A DNA stretch of 22,172 bases from Chara braunii (GCA_003427395.1 BFEA01000631.1:205184-227355); one strand, 5' to 3'; positions 9,141 through 20,113 are shown, counted from the stretch's first letter. The notes: a model not told the origin generated them from the sequence alone. Translations and numbers: made by a program.

Positions 9141-10475
9141 GACACTGGTCCAGGTATAAGGTCGGATGCATGTCGTCGGATCTTTCAACCATTCGCAGAG
9201 TCCTCTCAAAACAAGCCAAAGAGCAGTGCATATGGGGGCCTGGGGTTGGGCCTTGCCATCTGCAAGGGCATGGTTACACTGATGGGTGGTCAGATGGGCT
9301 TCAAATCTCTGCAGGGAATAGGAACTGTCATGTACTGCCTCATCCCTTTGCGTGGTATGCTGCCAATTCCTTCTCCCTCGAGGTTGGAGGGGGATAACAA
9401 TCAGAAGGCTCGTGTGGGAGATTTGAATTTGAAAGATATGTCACCGCAGAAGAACACAGGCAATACTCAGGACAGTGGCCAAGCAGTTGAAGCTCCTCAC
9501 AAAGGTGCCCCAAATGAATGGCCGACATCACTGGCACAAATTCAAGAAGGTGGCTTTGGTGGCTTTGGTGAGCCACAGCGGACAAGTTCGTCGTCTGGTA
9601 CCACTACTTCAGCACTGCAGCCATTGACTGGAGAGAGGAGGAGCAGCTTTTTAAGAGCATCATTCACACTAGATGACACTGCTGAAGGGGACGTAAGACG
9701 TGTAGATGCACACGGGAACATTCCTGCACCACTAGTCGTGACCGAGGCAGTGACATCCTCAACGGTAAGCGAAGCGAAGTTGCGCTTGGAAAAGTTCTTC
9801 CTTGCCGACTCCAATGCCGTCCGACAACAAATTGTTGGGAGTATTCTTCGTCAACGCGATGTTCATGCTGTCATCGTGCAGCGGATAGAAGACGTGGTCG
9901 AACAACTTGCTGAGGAGTCAATCAGGCAAATCGGTACAGTTTGTGTCGATGATGTGAAGCTGTCCCAGTCCCCATCAGCACATACAGAGCTTGGCAGGGT
10001 TGATGGGAGGGAGAAGGGAAAAACCGGTGTCCCTAGGGATACTGTGATTGTGATTGTAGATGGTGAACTCATAATGGGTACTGATGCAGTTCAGGATGGT
10101 GGCAACTGGAAAGAGCTGATCATCTCTGGTATTCAGAAGAGGATTGGATCGAGGACTGCAATCTCATTCGCGCTGCATTTGATTGCGCTCTGCCGGAATA
10201 GGTCACAGGATGAGAAGGCACGATCTTTAGGTTTCGACAAGGTCATTGCCAAACCATTGTTTGGCAAACCATTAGCAAAAGTCCTTGCTGGAATCACAGA
10301 CCCAAAGCAAGCAGAGCTGATACAATCGTCCACTGTAACAACACGCGTGCAATCCAACGACTCAAATCTCGAAGGGGCGAGGCAAAGGGCAATGGCACAA
10401 GCACCAGTGGCACAACGGACTTCAGACACGTCTCCTCATACTGCAGCATTCCTTCTAGGGAAAACACTGCTTGTG
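9141..10475 (+). CDS. Hybrid histidine kinase, internal exon: end of ATPase domain, pseudo-receiver, start of receiver
   Basis: 445 codons, phase 0 at both ends. Residues 1-70 are the C-terminal half of a HATPase_c domain: G1 box DTGPGI (1-6), F box IFQPF (14-18), G2 box GGLGLGLAI (32-40) and LMGGQMGF (near 50), which bind ATP for autophosphorylation. A Ser/Thr/Gln-rich linker (about 75-215) follows. Residues about 217-385 look like the degenerate receiver of plant cytokinin receptors: KFFLADS, a beta strand DTVIVIVDG (near 300) and the conserved KP pair in VIAKPL (near 370). The exon ends LLGKTLLV, the start of a true receiver, whose VDDN should open the next exon. The N box, phosphoacceptor His and CHASE domain would lie upstream of the window. 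In plants such kinases sense cytokinin at the ER or plasma membrane and pass phosphate to HPt proteins. It may be another hybrid kinase; neither neighbouring exon is in sight, so integrity is unknown. Confidence 0.85.
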
Positions 10476-10481
10476 GTATGT
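10476..10481 (+). promoter_or_regulatory. 5' splice donor GTATGT
   Basis: CTTGTG|GTATGT follows the last in-phase codon of the receiver start. The frame continues open into T-rich sequence and the gap, but shows no receiver homology after this point. Confidence 0.7.
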
Positions 10482-10542
10482 GCTGTTGTCTTGCTTCCTG
10501 ACTTCATTTTGTCTCATTTCATCGTTCAATCATTTCATTTCA

Positions 10543-10574
<32 letters not shown>

Positions 10575-10715
10575 NNNNNNNNNNNNNNNNNNNNNNNNNN
10601 NNNNNNNNNNNNNNNNNNNNNNNNNNNNNNNNNNNNNNNNNNNNNNNNNNNNNNNNNNNNNNNNNNNNNNNNNNNNNNNNNNNNNNNNNNNNNNNNNNNN
10701 NNNNNNNNNNNNNNN
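10575..10715. other. Assembly gap, 141 N
   Basis: The gap sits exactly where the poly-T ends and the 164-bp tandem repeat begins, so it probably hides more T or more repeat units. Confidence 0.95.
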
Positions 10716-11043
10716 TCAGCTTGCCCTGTCCCTCTCTTTCCTCTCAGATCCGGAGTCCAGATCTGTCAGATAAAGCAATAGATCCTAGAAAGAACCCCTC
10801 TGTTGACCTTACCCAACCTGGTCCATTCCTTAAGCCACTTTGCCCCCCCTTTGGACGGTCGGTCGTTATCATTAGACTGTCAGCTCTCCTTGTCCCACTT
10901 TTCCTCTCAGCTCTGGAATGCAGATCTGTCAGATCGATCAGTAGACCCTAGAAGGAACACACCCGTTGGCTTTTCCCCCCCTGGTCCTTCCCAAAAGTCA
11001 TTTCGCCCCCCCTTTGGCCGGTCAACGGTTGCTAGTGGGACCT
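10716..11043 (-). repeat. Two copies of a 164-bp tandem repeat in the LINE B 3' region
   Basis: Copy 1 begins at 10716 and copy 2 at 10880. Shared landmarks: TCAGCT at the start, TTTCCTCTCAG, CAGATCTGTCAGAT, TAGAYCCTAGAARGAAC, CGCCCCCCCTTTGG-like C-run and CGGTC. Copy 1 abuts the gap, so the true number may be higher. It lies between the end of ORF2 and the poly-A tail. Confidence 0.85.
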
Positions 11044-11230
11044 ACACCCTCAGTCTGCAATCTTATCATCAAAATCGTCCGAATTAAGTCTTGGTAGGTG
11101 TTAGTAAGCTTCCGGATCTCCGAGATGGGATCCTCCTTGGCGACCCCTGTAGATGCTCCGGAGATGTCAGGCTTGAGCTCCTTTACCANGTCGTCTGCAC
11201 CCCCTGGGTCATGTTNTGANCTCTTGCAGC

Positions 11231-14200
11231 CTAAGAGATGTTTAAGCCTTCCGGCGACGTCTGATGTTGGGGATCCCTTTCTGGATTTGAATTATGCCAT
11301 TGTTTCCAGCATAACAGGTCCTGTCGCAGTTCTCCAATCTTGCCCTCCGCTAGCCAGTTCCTGTAGAATCTCTGCCTCTCCTTGTTCCGCTGTTCTTCGT
11401 CTTCGGGCCAGGCGCGCTTGATCTTTCGCCATCTGCACAGGATCTCGGCTTGAATCATTATTTTAGTTTCTATCCATACTTTCTCCCGTGGGTTGGAGAG
11501 TCCTTCAATTGTTTGGCTGCATCTCTCCTTCCATATGACCCATAGGATTACCTTTCTGATGAGTTCAAACCAGGTCCTCTCAGCCTTCCGAGCCTGATCA
11601 GGGATGTTAGTCAAGAGGAGCAGTTGAATGGGTTGTTTGGGGAGGGGGGATGAGAAGAGGGAATCCCAGAGTAAAGACGCTCTCGCCCAATATTCGGATG
11701 CTTCTTTACAGAGGACTAGGCAGTGGACTATATCTTCTATCGAGCCTTCAGTACAGACTGCACATAGTTCTGAACTGTCTGGGTCTGTGGTTTTCCGTCT
11801 AATGTGTAGCCATTGATTCACCGGCAGGGCTGCGTATACGATCAGCCATTGCAAGCTTCTGATCTTGATTGGTTTGATGCGTTTGAACTTTTCCCAATGT
11901 ATTCGTGTGATTTTGTCTGCTTCTTGACCCACGAGGTTCCGCCATCTGTTTTTGATGATTGGGTCAGGATTTCTAGTCTTCAGAGAATCTGTATCCGAGT
12001 TTAACTGAGTAGTCCTGGATCGGGATTTTTGTTTTGAAATTGCTAGTGGCATTTGGCTTCCAGGCACACTCCGCTGGGTCAAATTCCAGGGATCGGACTG
12101 CCGTATCCGGTCTGAAAATTTCCTTTGGCCATGAACCTAGGACCCTTACTTTTCTTAGGAGGAAAGAGTCCAATATAACTGATTCTACATTGTCGTTGAA
12201 AATAGCTGGCCTGACCATCTTGGTGAAGGAGACCGGGAAGGAGAGAAAACTGGCTTTGGTGTGTGAGCCTTGCTGCATGTGAGAGAATTGGAAAGCTCTA
12301 GTAGGGGGTGTGTCTTGAATCAAAAGACCCCATTCGCCCAGTCTCCAGCACTCGTCCTTTACCAGGATCTCTTTCCATTCTTGCGGAATACAATTGAGTA
12401 TGTATTGGAGATTGGTCTCTCGTTTGTGGCAGCCTTTCAGGCGGGTACTAACTTCTTGTTCTGTTATCCAGTCTTTTCTCTCCTCCATCCACAAGTGGTC
12501 TACTTTCCAGATACCATTCTTGATCCATGATAGCCATTTTTGTTCCAGAAAAAGAGGGTTGTCGGCTTCGTTTGTCAGCCAATCATTTCCGAAGAGCGGT
12601 TGTCTTAGTACTTCGTCTTTAGATTTAGGTTTGTTTATCTTGTTAGGGATTATTTTCCTCCATGATCGAAGCAATGCCGGCCAGTAGGGGGTGGGCGGCC
12701 GATGGTCTTCAGGTCCGCTGTTCCTCGTACGGTTCCTCCTTCCTGTGGAAATCACCCACTCTTTGTTCATTACCCAAAATAGGCCTGACATGTCGTTCGG
12801 GGAGGGAACCGGAGCTACCGATCTGATACTATCCAGTGCCAAGTTATTCCAGGCGCTGTCCGGATTCATCAGCAGTTTGATGATCCATTTAATTTGCAGA
12901 GCTTTCGTTTCTGTTCCGGGGTCAATGATTCCTAGGCCTCCTTCGCGTGGTCTTCTTGTGATGTATTGCCAGGCTATCTTAGATATGCACTTGTCTTTGT
13001 TGGGGTCTCCTGTCCAAAGGTAAATCCTGGCCCGTCTGTTCAGCTCCTTAATCGAGCTGTCAGGAACTGTCCATATAGAGGCAATATACCACATCATTGA
13101 GAAGACCGACGTATTGAGAACCAGTGCTCGGCCTATAAGGGAAGTAAAGGTATTGCCCCACCTTCCGATTTTGTTAATCTGTTTGGACAGCATAGCCGGG
13201 GAGCCAGTCCTTCTTTAGTCATCAGGATACCTAGATAGCGTGTGGGTGTGTCCGGTGTTTGCCATGTCATTACCGCCTCATCTCCTTGAAGAGAGAGGGG
13301 TTCGTCATCGGAGAGCCACCAGCCAATTGTTTTCCCCCAATTGATCTTCATTTATGAGGCTAATCTGAATGCCTCCATTGCTTTAGCTAGTGTTCTGAAG
13401 GATGAGTCTGATGCTCTGATTAGAACTGTTAGATCGTCGACGAACATGATGGCTGCGGGGAAATCCATCTGGTAGGCCGATCCTACATCGGTGCTGGCCA
13501 GTCTCTGGATTGAAGGATCCTTGCGCAGGAAGGATGCGATTGCCTCCATTACGAATAGGAAGATTGATGGAGCTAAAGGGTCCCCTTGACAGACCGAGCG
13601 AGAAATCGGATAGCAATCTGACAACAGTCCATTGACTTGGACACAGCCAACTGCGTCCTTGTAGAGTATCCTGACCCATTTTCTGAAGTTCGGTCCGACT
13701 CCCATTCTTTCCATGCTTGCTTCCATAAAGTCCCAGTTGACTTGGTCGTATGCTTTCTCAAAGTCAAAGAAGAGAATGGCGGCATTTATTTTCCTTTCTC
13801 TGATTTTTCTTACAGACTCATTCAGTGTCATAACATTGTCTAGGATATAACGACCCGGGATGAATCTTGTTTGATCAATATGGAAACATTGATTGGTAAT
13901 CTTGATAATCCGGTTCGATAAGGTCTTGGCCAAGATCTTATATGGGAGGGTTAGCAATGATATGGGCCTGTAGTTTCTAATGTCGTCTTTTTCGCCCTTT
14001 TTGTAGAGTAGCGTGATCACGCTGCTGCTAAGAAGATTGCCCAGCCCCCCCTGGGACCAACTGTCATTATAGAAGTTCATTAAATCATTACCTAGCAAAG
14101 GCCATAATTTTTCCCATAATTCTTTTGTTAAGCCGTCGATTCCTGGGGTCTTATTATTGTTCATACTTTGTAGAGCCCGAAGTATTTCATCTGATGTGAA

Positions 14201-15683
14201 GGGTTTGTCGAGCGTTTCAGCTTGTTTAGGTGAAATTGTTCGCTCAAGGTATTGTAGCATCTTTTGCCTTGCTTCTCTGATGTTGATGGGTATTGGTGTG
14301 TCCGTCTTGGATTGGTATAGTTCCCTATAGAACTTATTGGCTATCTCAAGCATCCCTTCACTATCTGTCTTCATCGTTTCGGGAGCCGTGAGCGACCTCA
14401 GGCCTTCTAATTTGGGCAAAGAAGTGTTTAGTCATTGACTCGCTTAGTTCATATTCGCACATTCTTGCTCTTATTTGGAGGTCTCTCAGATCCCACCATT
14501 TCCACAAGGCCAATTCCTCTCGAGCCTTGTTGAAGATTTCGATATAAAGTTGAGAGGCGGGGTTGTTTGACAAGTTAGATTCAACTAGTTTCAGAGCAAA
14601 TTCTAGGGACTGCTTTCTTTGTTTTCTTATCGAAGCTAGCTTCCTAGACACTTTGGCCACGGTGTCTGAAAGGGTCGAGTAGCTCTTCTGGAACCATTCC
14701 CATCGAGGAGTAGTGCTAAGGCGTACCTACCTCAACCCTTGCCAGCAGTCACAAATTTCATTTTGGAAGGTTCTACTCAGCAGAAGAGAGTTGTTGAGTT
14801 TGTGGAAGCTGGCTCCCTTTGACACCACTTGGTCAAAGGATATGACTAGTTCAATAGGTTTGTGATCCAGCCCAGAATAAGGCGCCAGTGGTAATACTTC
14901 GGCTTCCTTGACTGCCCCCATCAAGACTTCGGACACTAGGAAGTAGTCGATACGTGAAAAGGCCATATGGTTGGCATGGTTCTTCTTGACTAAGGTGAAG
15001 GTTCTCTTGTTGGGGTGCAGAATTCTATGGGGGTCTGCCAAATTGTGGTTGAGCATCATTTCCTGGATTGGAGTTGATTCTGATAAGTTTGGGATGGTGG
15101 AGGATCGAGAGATACGGTCCACTAAAGGATCTATTGTAGCATTCCAATCTCCAGCTAGAATACATGGGGTGAGTGGGGGAATCAGGTCACCAATTTGTCT
15201 AAGGAAAGACGTTCTTTCGGTTGAAGAGTTGGGGGCATAGATATTGAAGAGTAGGAATTCCTCTTCCTTCCATCTCAGTTGTAGCATACACCATCTTCCT
15301 TCAGTGAGGTCAGCTTTCTTGTCGACGACCGAGCCTGCTACATATAGGTGGGAGGATTTGGGAATCAGGATAGCCGTTCCCTTAGTGCTCGTTCCCGGGT
15401 CAACCGACCAAATTTCTTCTTTGAGGCCGCCTAGTTTTCTTGCCATATAAGCTCAAATTTTGTTGTGTGTTGTTGAGAAGGTGAGGTGTGTTTCCTGCAG
15501 TAGCACTATGCCAACTAGCTTCCTCTCTCTTATGGAAATTCCAGATAGTATATCATTCCACTTTTCTTCTCTTTCTAATATGTTCCCTAACCCGTTAACA
15601 TTCCAGCTTATGAGGACCAGTCCTTGACTCTTCCAATCTGTGTGGCCTCTTACCTCGTTTGCTCTTCTCCTGTAGCTCTCCAT
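11231..15683 (-). pseudogene. LINE B ORF2: endonuclease, reverse transcriptase, zf-RVT, with stops and frameshifts
   Basis: Start ATG at 15683, with an in-frame TGA a few codons upstream. Endonuclease motifs: SWNVNGL (about 15600), QETHL, GDWN, RIDYFL and GLDHK. RT motifs: LLYKKGE, NYRPISLL, QTRFIPGR, FDFEKAYD (about 13760), SVCQGDPL and FVDD (about 13440) where FADD is usual. The zinc-binding domain after RT has CAVC...H...C (CX2CX9HX4C, about 11710-11765), and ORF2 ends with TGA-region stop at 11231. Lesions in order: TGA 15453-15455, TAG 14727-14729, a net 20-nt deletion relative to LINE A with frameshift near 14,400, TAA 13352-13354 (Glu in LINE A), a 1-nt-class shift near 13,200 and another near 11,980. 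Total about 1,480 codons. It is not a functional gene; SVCQG and FVDD suggest RT damage beyond the breaks. Confidence 0.88.
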
Positions 15684-15725
15684 AACTATGATTGGAGCAG
15701 AGTAGAGCGACCCTCAGTCCAAAAT

Positions 15726-15769
15726 CATTCCTTTTAGGGAAAACAGTTCTTTGTGGTACATGCTGTAGT
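15726..15769 (+). repeat. Degenerate copy of the end of the histidine-kinase exon
   Basis: Aligns with 10447-10489 (exon end plus donor) at about 84% by eye, with one 1-nt gap. Both read CATTCCTTYTAGGGAAAACA, then a variable few bases, then TTGTGGTAYRTGCTGTWGT. In the exon frame it would encode FLLGKT again, then lose frame. The copies flank LINE B on either side, as a long target-site duplication or a local duplication would. Confidence 0.6.
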
Positions 15770-16600
15770 TCATTTTTCCTAAAGAACTTGGAGCAATTAT
15801 GGCGATGCTGAAATAGTCGCAATTCATGTTGCTCTAGTTACAATTTGAACAACCGGATTGTCATGCTTACAAGTCACATGCCGTGTGCGTGTGTCCAGAT
15901 GCATGTCCACGTTAACAAAAAATAAATATTTTCCGATATTTCTGTTCAAGTGTGTCTGGAGCATCAAAATGGTGTGATGGAACGATAAATAGTTTGAATG
16001 CTAATCAATTTCAATCTATGAATCAATTACATACGTTCAATGGGAGAAATGAGTGTATCCCAAGTGATCAAAAGAAAGGCACTAGAAAACAACACTGCAT
16101 CATTTCGTTTTTCAAAGTGATCACAAATAATCACTGGATGGAAAAAATGTGGTGCTAGTTTAATGGGTCAGTAATCTAGAAGGTCCAGGTTGTCCGGATC
16201 TAGATCCAGATGGCTGAGGGAGATAACTGGCTCGATGATCTAGATGTCAGATCGTACAAATTTACGTTCTCTCAATTCTTTCTGAAGATCAAACAAAGGA
16301 ATGTCGAAGAAATAGGAGAGAAAAAGATGTGAAGAAGTGAAATACAACCGACTGTAATGACCCGCCAAAAACACAGACTGAGAACACTGCTGATTTCTGG
16401 GATTTGCCGCTGGAATGAATGCCTTGCTGAGATTCCCGCATTCTGCTGTGGTTTCCAAGTCTGTGTGTGTGTGTGCATGCCTGCTGGTTTGCATGCCTGA
16501 TTGAGTGCTTGTCGGCTGAGTGTGTGTGTGACCCGCAAGGGTACTTGTTGGTTGAAAGGGCCCGCAGGGCTGGTACTTACCTGTGGCCGTGACTTTGAGG
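15770..16600. other. No gene seen
   Basis: AT-rich until about 16,160, then mixed sequence with a GT-rich stretch (16464-16535, TGTGTGTG and CATGCCTG words). Frames are short and show no recognisable domain. No receiver-domain exon for the kinase is visible. Confidence 0.5.
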
Positions 16601-16603
16601 GTT

Positions 16604-16710
16604 GCAGCGGGGAAAACACTCAAGTAGCGGGGGTAGGCCCGCGACACTTAGAGCAGCAGGGAAAAACACTCAAGTAGCAGGTAGGCCGGTACCACTCAAG
16701 TAGTGGTAGG
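16604..16710. repeat. Short degenerate tandem repeat, period about 49 bp
   Basis: GCAGCRGGGAAAAACAC and CACTCAAGTAGC followed by GGTAGGCC occur at 16604 and 16653; a third partial copy (CCACTCAAGTAGTGGTAGG) is near 16691. Confidence 0.75.
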
Positions 16711-17414
16711 AGTGTCGGGTACTGGAGGCCGAGCAGAAGAAGACGAAAAGTTGGCATTTTTAGAGGCCCAGTAGAGGTAGGATAGAGGTAGGCCGGGTAC
16801 CAGTCCAAGTAGCCCGGGTCTAGGGCCTGTCCGGACGATAGCAGAGCCTGCAATGATGTTTCCCTCCGAAAGGGAGGAGGTACCGGTTGCTGGGAGGCCG
16901 CTCGGCCTAGGAAGTCACCGCCCAAGAGACCAGTAGGCCGCTATATCTTCCGGAGGAGCAAGTAGCTCCTCCTCATTTGCGGTATGCAAGGATTGGCGAC
17001 ATGCTGCTGAGCGAAGCGCTGGACTGGTACAGCGCTGCCTGGAGGTGAAGGGCAGCTGGGCGCTCAGCCTGGCTATGGCGAGCAGCCCAGCCTGAGGAGG
17101 AGGAAGAAGGGGGCGAAGGAGGAGAGTGGCGAGGCACCTACGCTATGGTGGACACCATCTTCATCACCTTGTTGGGCGCTGCATCTGGAAGGCCCCAGTT
17201 GGGGTAGTGCCGCACCAAGGAAGCTCGAGGCAGAGTCAGGCATGGCGGCTTAGTCAGCAGCGGCATAGCTGCTTGGGTTGTCCTTTGGACAGGAGTGCAG
17301 CCCCATGGCTGCTTTGGGTTGTCCTTTGGACAGGAGGGCAGGGCCCTCAGTAGTCTTCCATAGCCTAGGCATGTGAGAGGAGGAAGAAGGAGGGAAGCCA
17401 TAGCTATGGTGGAC
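16711..17414. other. No gene; GC-rich spacer with 41-bp duplication at 17267-17347
   Basis: GC-rich, repetitive sequence. Two copies of TTGGGTTGTCCTTTGGACAG followed by GAGKGCAG start at 17273 and 17314. GAGGAGGAAGAAG and CTATGGTGGAC recur at about 17095-17155 and 17378-17415. No protein domain is recognised. Confidence 0.55.
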
Positions 17415-17455
<41 letters not shown>

Positions 17456-17479
17456 GCTGTTGTTGTTGTTGTTGTTGTT
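17415..17479. repeat. (TTG)22 microsatellite
   Basis: An almost perfect TTG triplet run with one CTG interruption near 17456. Confidence 0.95.
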
Positions 17480-17640
17480 ATTGAGTCAGCAGGAAGAGGG
17501 AACTTCGGATATTTATTCTGGTTCATCCACTCATTGTTATTATTATTGTTGGGAAGAAGAATAAGATTGGAGAGGTTAAGGAGGAGGAGGAAGGTGGAGA
17601 GACAAGGGGGGATTTATCATTGGTCTTGCTGGTGTACATC

Positions 17641-17706
17641 TTCTTCTTCTTCTTCTTCTTCTTCTTCTTCTTCTTCTTCTTCTTCTTCTTCTTCTTCTTC
17701 TTCTTC
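17641..17706. repeat. (TTC)22 microsatellite
   Basis: 66 bases of uninterrupted TTC. The homopurine/homopyrimidine strands make triplex formation possible. Poly-Phe, poly-Ser and poly-Lys frames across it are artefacts. Confidence 0.95.
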
Positions 17707-18217
17707 TTTCCCTCTTCTCTGGTCTCTATCTCTTTGCAAGTGCATTCATTTCTTTCGCAATTGGGTGGCATTGTCTTTCATTGTGAATTTGCACTTTGGG
17801 AATGACCAGGATCGTAACACGACTTTATCTGAGAGGTCTTTGCAAACTGTAGATCAAAAGGAACAAAAGGAAAAGAAAATGTCTAGACATCCCTCTAGAG
17901 TCTAAACCCCTTAAAAAGTATTAACCCCCTTTATACCCCTTCAGATCCTAGTTCACCCACCGGCAGCCCTTGGCCACAAGCTCGGACTTGTGCTCCACTT
18001 TTGACATAATGGGAATAGCAAACTGTTTGTGGGTCTGAATTTCACCAACGGGTGGGTGCTGGGCTGTCCAGACTGCCTGTCCTGGTCTGACAATCTGGGC
18101 CCACGCTGGCATGCTGGGGCCTCTCACACCGGGCCTGGAGGCCCAGTTATTTATTAGGGAGGGCCCTCGCACGCCTACAGTAGGCCCTTTTTGTGGCCTC
18201 CTACTGCCCAAGAGGAC
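17707..18217. other. No gene seen
   Basis: Mixed composition with short G/C-rich inverted words such as GGGCCTGGAGGCCC near 18135. No domain or RNA gene is recognised. Confidence 0.5.
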
Positions 18218-18368
18218 AAAACCTGGTCCAGCCCACCAGCTGACGAAAGCCTGTGTGCCTGAAAATGGCCAAACCGTGTACCCTGTAACTCCAAAACCTG
18301 GTCCAGCCCACCAGCGTACAAAAGTCGGCTGGGTCTGAAAATGGCCAAACCTTAGACCCAGTAACTCC
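18218..18368. repeat. 75-bp tandem duplication
   Basis: Copies at 18218 and 18293 share AAAACCTGGTCCAGCCCACC, TGAAAATGGCCAAACC and GTAACTCCA. The second copy ends just before recognisable LINE C sequence. Confidence 0.85.
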
Positions 18369-20046
18369 ACTGATCCTAACAGGCACTGGTGAGTGTTCTG
18401 GCAAAATAAAGTCTGCAACAATCCTCAACTGGAAATATGTGATAATGAACAAGAACAGGGGAGGCTTGGGGATACTAGATCAGGGACTGCAGATCGAGGC
18501 TCTGCCAATGGTCATAAAGGCGATTACCCAACAGGACCTACCCTGGACCATGCTAGGATTGTGATGCATCAGGCAACTAGCAACATACAACACACCTGAA
18601 AACATCCAAGGCCGATTTTGGCTCATGTTTAAAGACTCTAAATCATGGACGATGCAAGGGTGGACTTGAGAGAATGAGGAACAGGGGCAGGAATAGCAAC
18701 ATGGCCAAAATAAATCCTCTCTCTTTTGGGTGTGGAGAGAGATTCCCAGCAAAGGTGAATCAGCCAGGGGTTAAGGAAGAAGTACTCAGGCAACTGCTAT
18801 TCTATAATCAATGGCTAACAGACCTTGGAGGCAAACCGTGGACTCTAACCACCAAGGACACTTGATGGGGATCATGGCTTGAAAAATGATAGGGCGATTA
18901 AAACATCTCTGGCATGATGAACAGAGTCGGTGGAAGTCTCACGTAAAACTGCGTGAGACCTTGCAAGGCTGCCACAATCTGCAACAAAACCTGGACGATA
19001 TTCTGGTCTCCATCCTGGAGAACTGGACTAGATTACTCAGAAAAGATGCTATGAATGGAAGCAGGGGGAATGGGCGACATGGAGCAGGAATCCCCTCTTG
19101 CAACAGCCCTGTCGTCTGTCATTCATCAAGAAGGTGGGCCCAGGAGCTGCTCATGGGGATGTATGACATAACCGAACCAGGTCGGGTTAGTGAGTAGAGT
19201 GAACAAAGTCTGCAGGGCAAAGTGGGGGTGATGCGACATTTAATGAGGAAACCCGGGTGATTGAAGATGAGGGCTACACAATTTCCTGGCCTTACACGGT
19301 AATCCAGGATTTGGAAGTGCCGGAAAGCAGCGGACCAAAACCCAAACGAAGAGCTTCACATTGCCAGAAAAAAGGTGTGCCCAAGGACTCCCAGACTGTG
19401 GGTTGTGCGGTCTCAGGGCCCTCCAGTCAGAAAGTCAGGCTCCTAGGGCCCGTGTGGGAGGCCTTGCCATGCCACACTCCCCCCTCTCCTTGGAAGACGG
19501 GGCTTCCTGCAAGGGCAAAGCTGCCGATATGAAGGAGGAATGGAAGTCTGCGGAGGGTGGGTGGGCTGAGCTTGCAAGGCTTCCTGGCGAGTCAGCGTCT
19601 CTCGTAGTCGGTCATGATATCTGATGTGGTATCCTGAACTCTGTTCAGGTAAACCGACGGTGCGCACAGGGACTGCGGTGTTTGAAGCGGACCTTGTACT
19701 ACATTGACTTGTTGCTGTAGTGGTGATGCGTGTCTTGGAAACCAATTCATAGAGGGCAGGTCCTGTGAATGCCAGTCCAAGATGTCGTCCTCCTCAACTT
19801 GTGTGTAAGCACATCCGGAGGAGGAAGAACGACCTGAATGGTTGTGACTGCTGTGTTCCATGCTATGACCAGGAACAGGAGAGATTTGATTCATTGCCAA
19901 ATAACTTGAAATAAGATGTAAGGAAGCTACAGAATACTGGACGAGAGCGCTGGACCTATGGAGCCACTTATTCCGGTCCCTGTTCCCCGGACCACCCCGT
20001 TCAACTTCTCCTCTGGAACTGACACTTTTGGTAAGTTCAGCAAGCC

Positions 20047-20063
20047 AGAAAAGGTGTGGTTCG
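20047..20063 (+). repeat. Target-site duplication, left copy
   Basis: AGAAAAGGTGTGGTTCG, 17 bp, identical to 20199-20215. It ends at the first base of the U6 sequence. Confidence 0.93.
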
Positions 20064-20081
20064 GTCCTTCGGGACCTCCGT

Positions 20082-20113
<32 letters not shown>

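Larger units (their letters stand above)
10546..15725 (-). mobile_element. LINE B, 5'-truncated L1-type retrotransposon antisense to the kinase gene
   Basis: A second LINE of the same superfamily as LINE A, on the minus strand. T29 at 10546-10574 is its poly-A tail; a 141-base gap, a 3' region with tandem repeats and a full-length but broken ORF2 (15683-11231) follow. ORF1 and the 5' array are absent, so the copy is 5'-truncated near 15,700-15,725. It begins about 70 bp after the kinase exon donor, in the antisense orientation. The RT core is very close to LINE A by eye but clearly diverged, so it is a separate subfamily or an older copy. Confidence 0.88.

Noticed and set aside
10530-15740. 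Short conventional target-site duplication for LINE B at the poly-T junction
   Set aside because: The sequence touching the poly-T (ATTTCATAC) has only a 7-bp partial match (AATCATT) near 15724; not convincing beside the longer exon-end repeat.
17373-17905. Poly-Leu, poly-Ser, poly-Phe and poly-Lys frames
   Set aside because: Translations of the TTG and TTC microsatellites.
19592-19900. 102-codon minus-strand frame
   Set aside because: It overlaps plus-strand sequence that aligns with LINE C zf-RVT coding and has no domain of its own.
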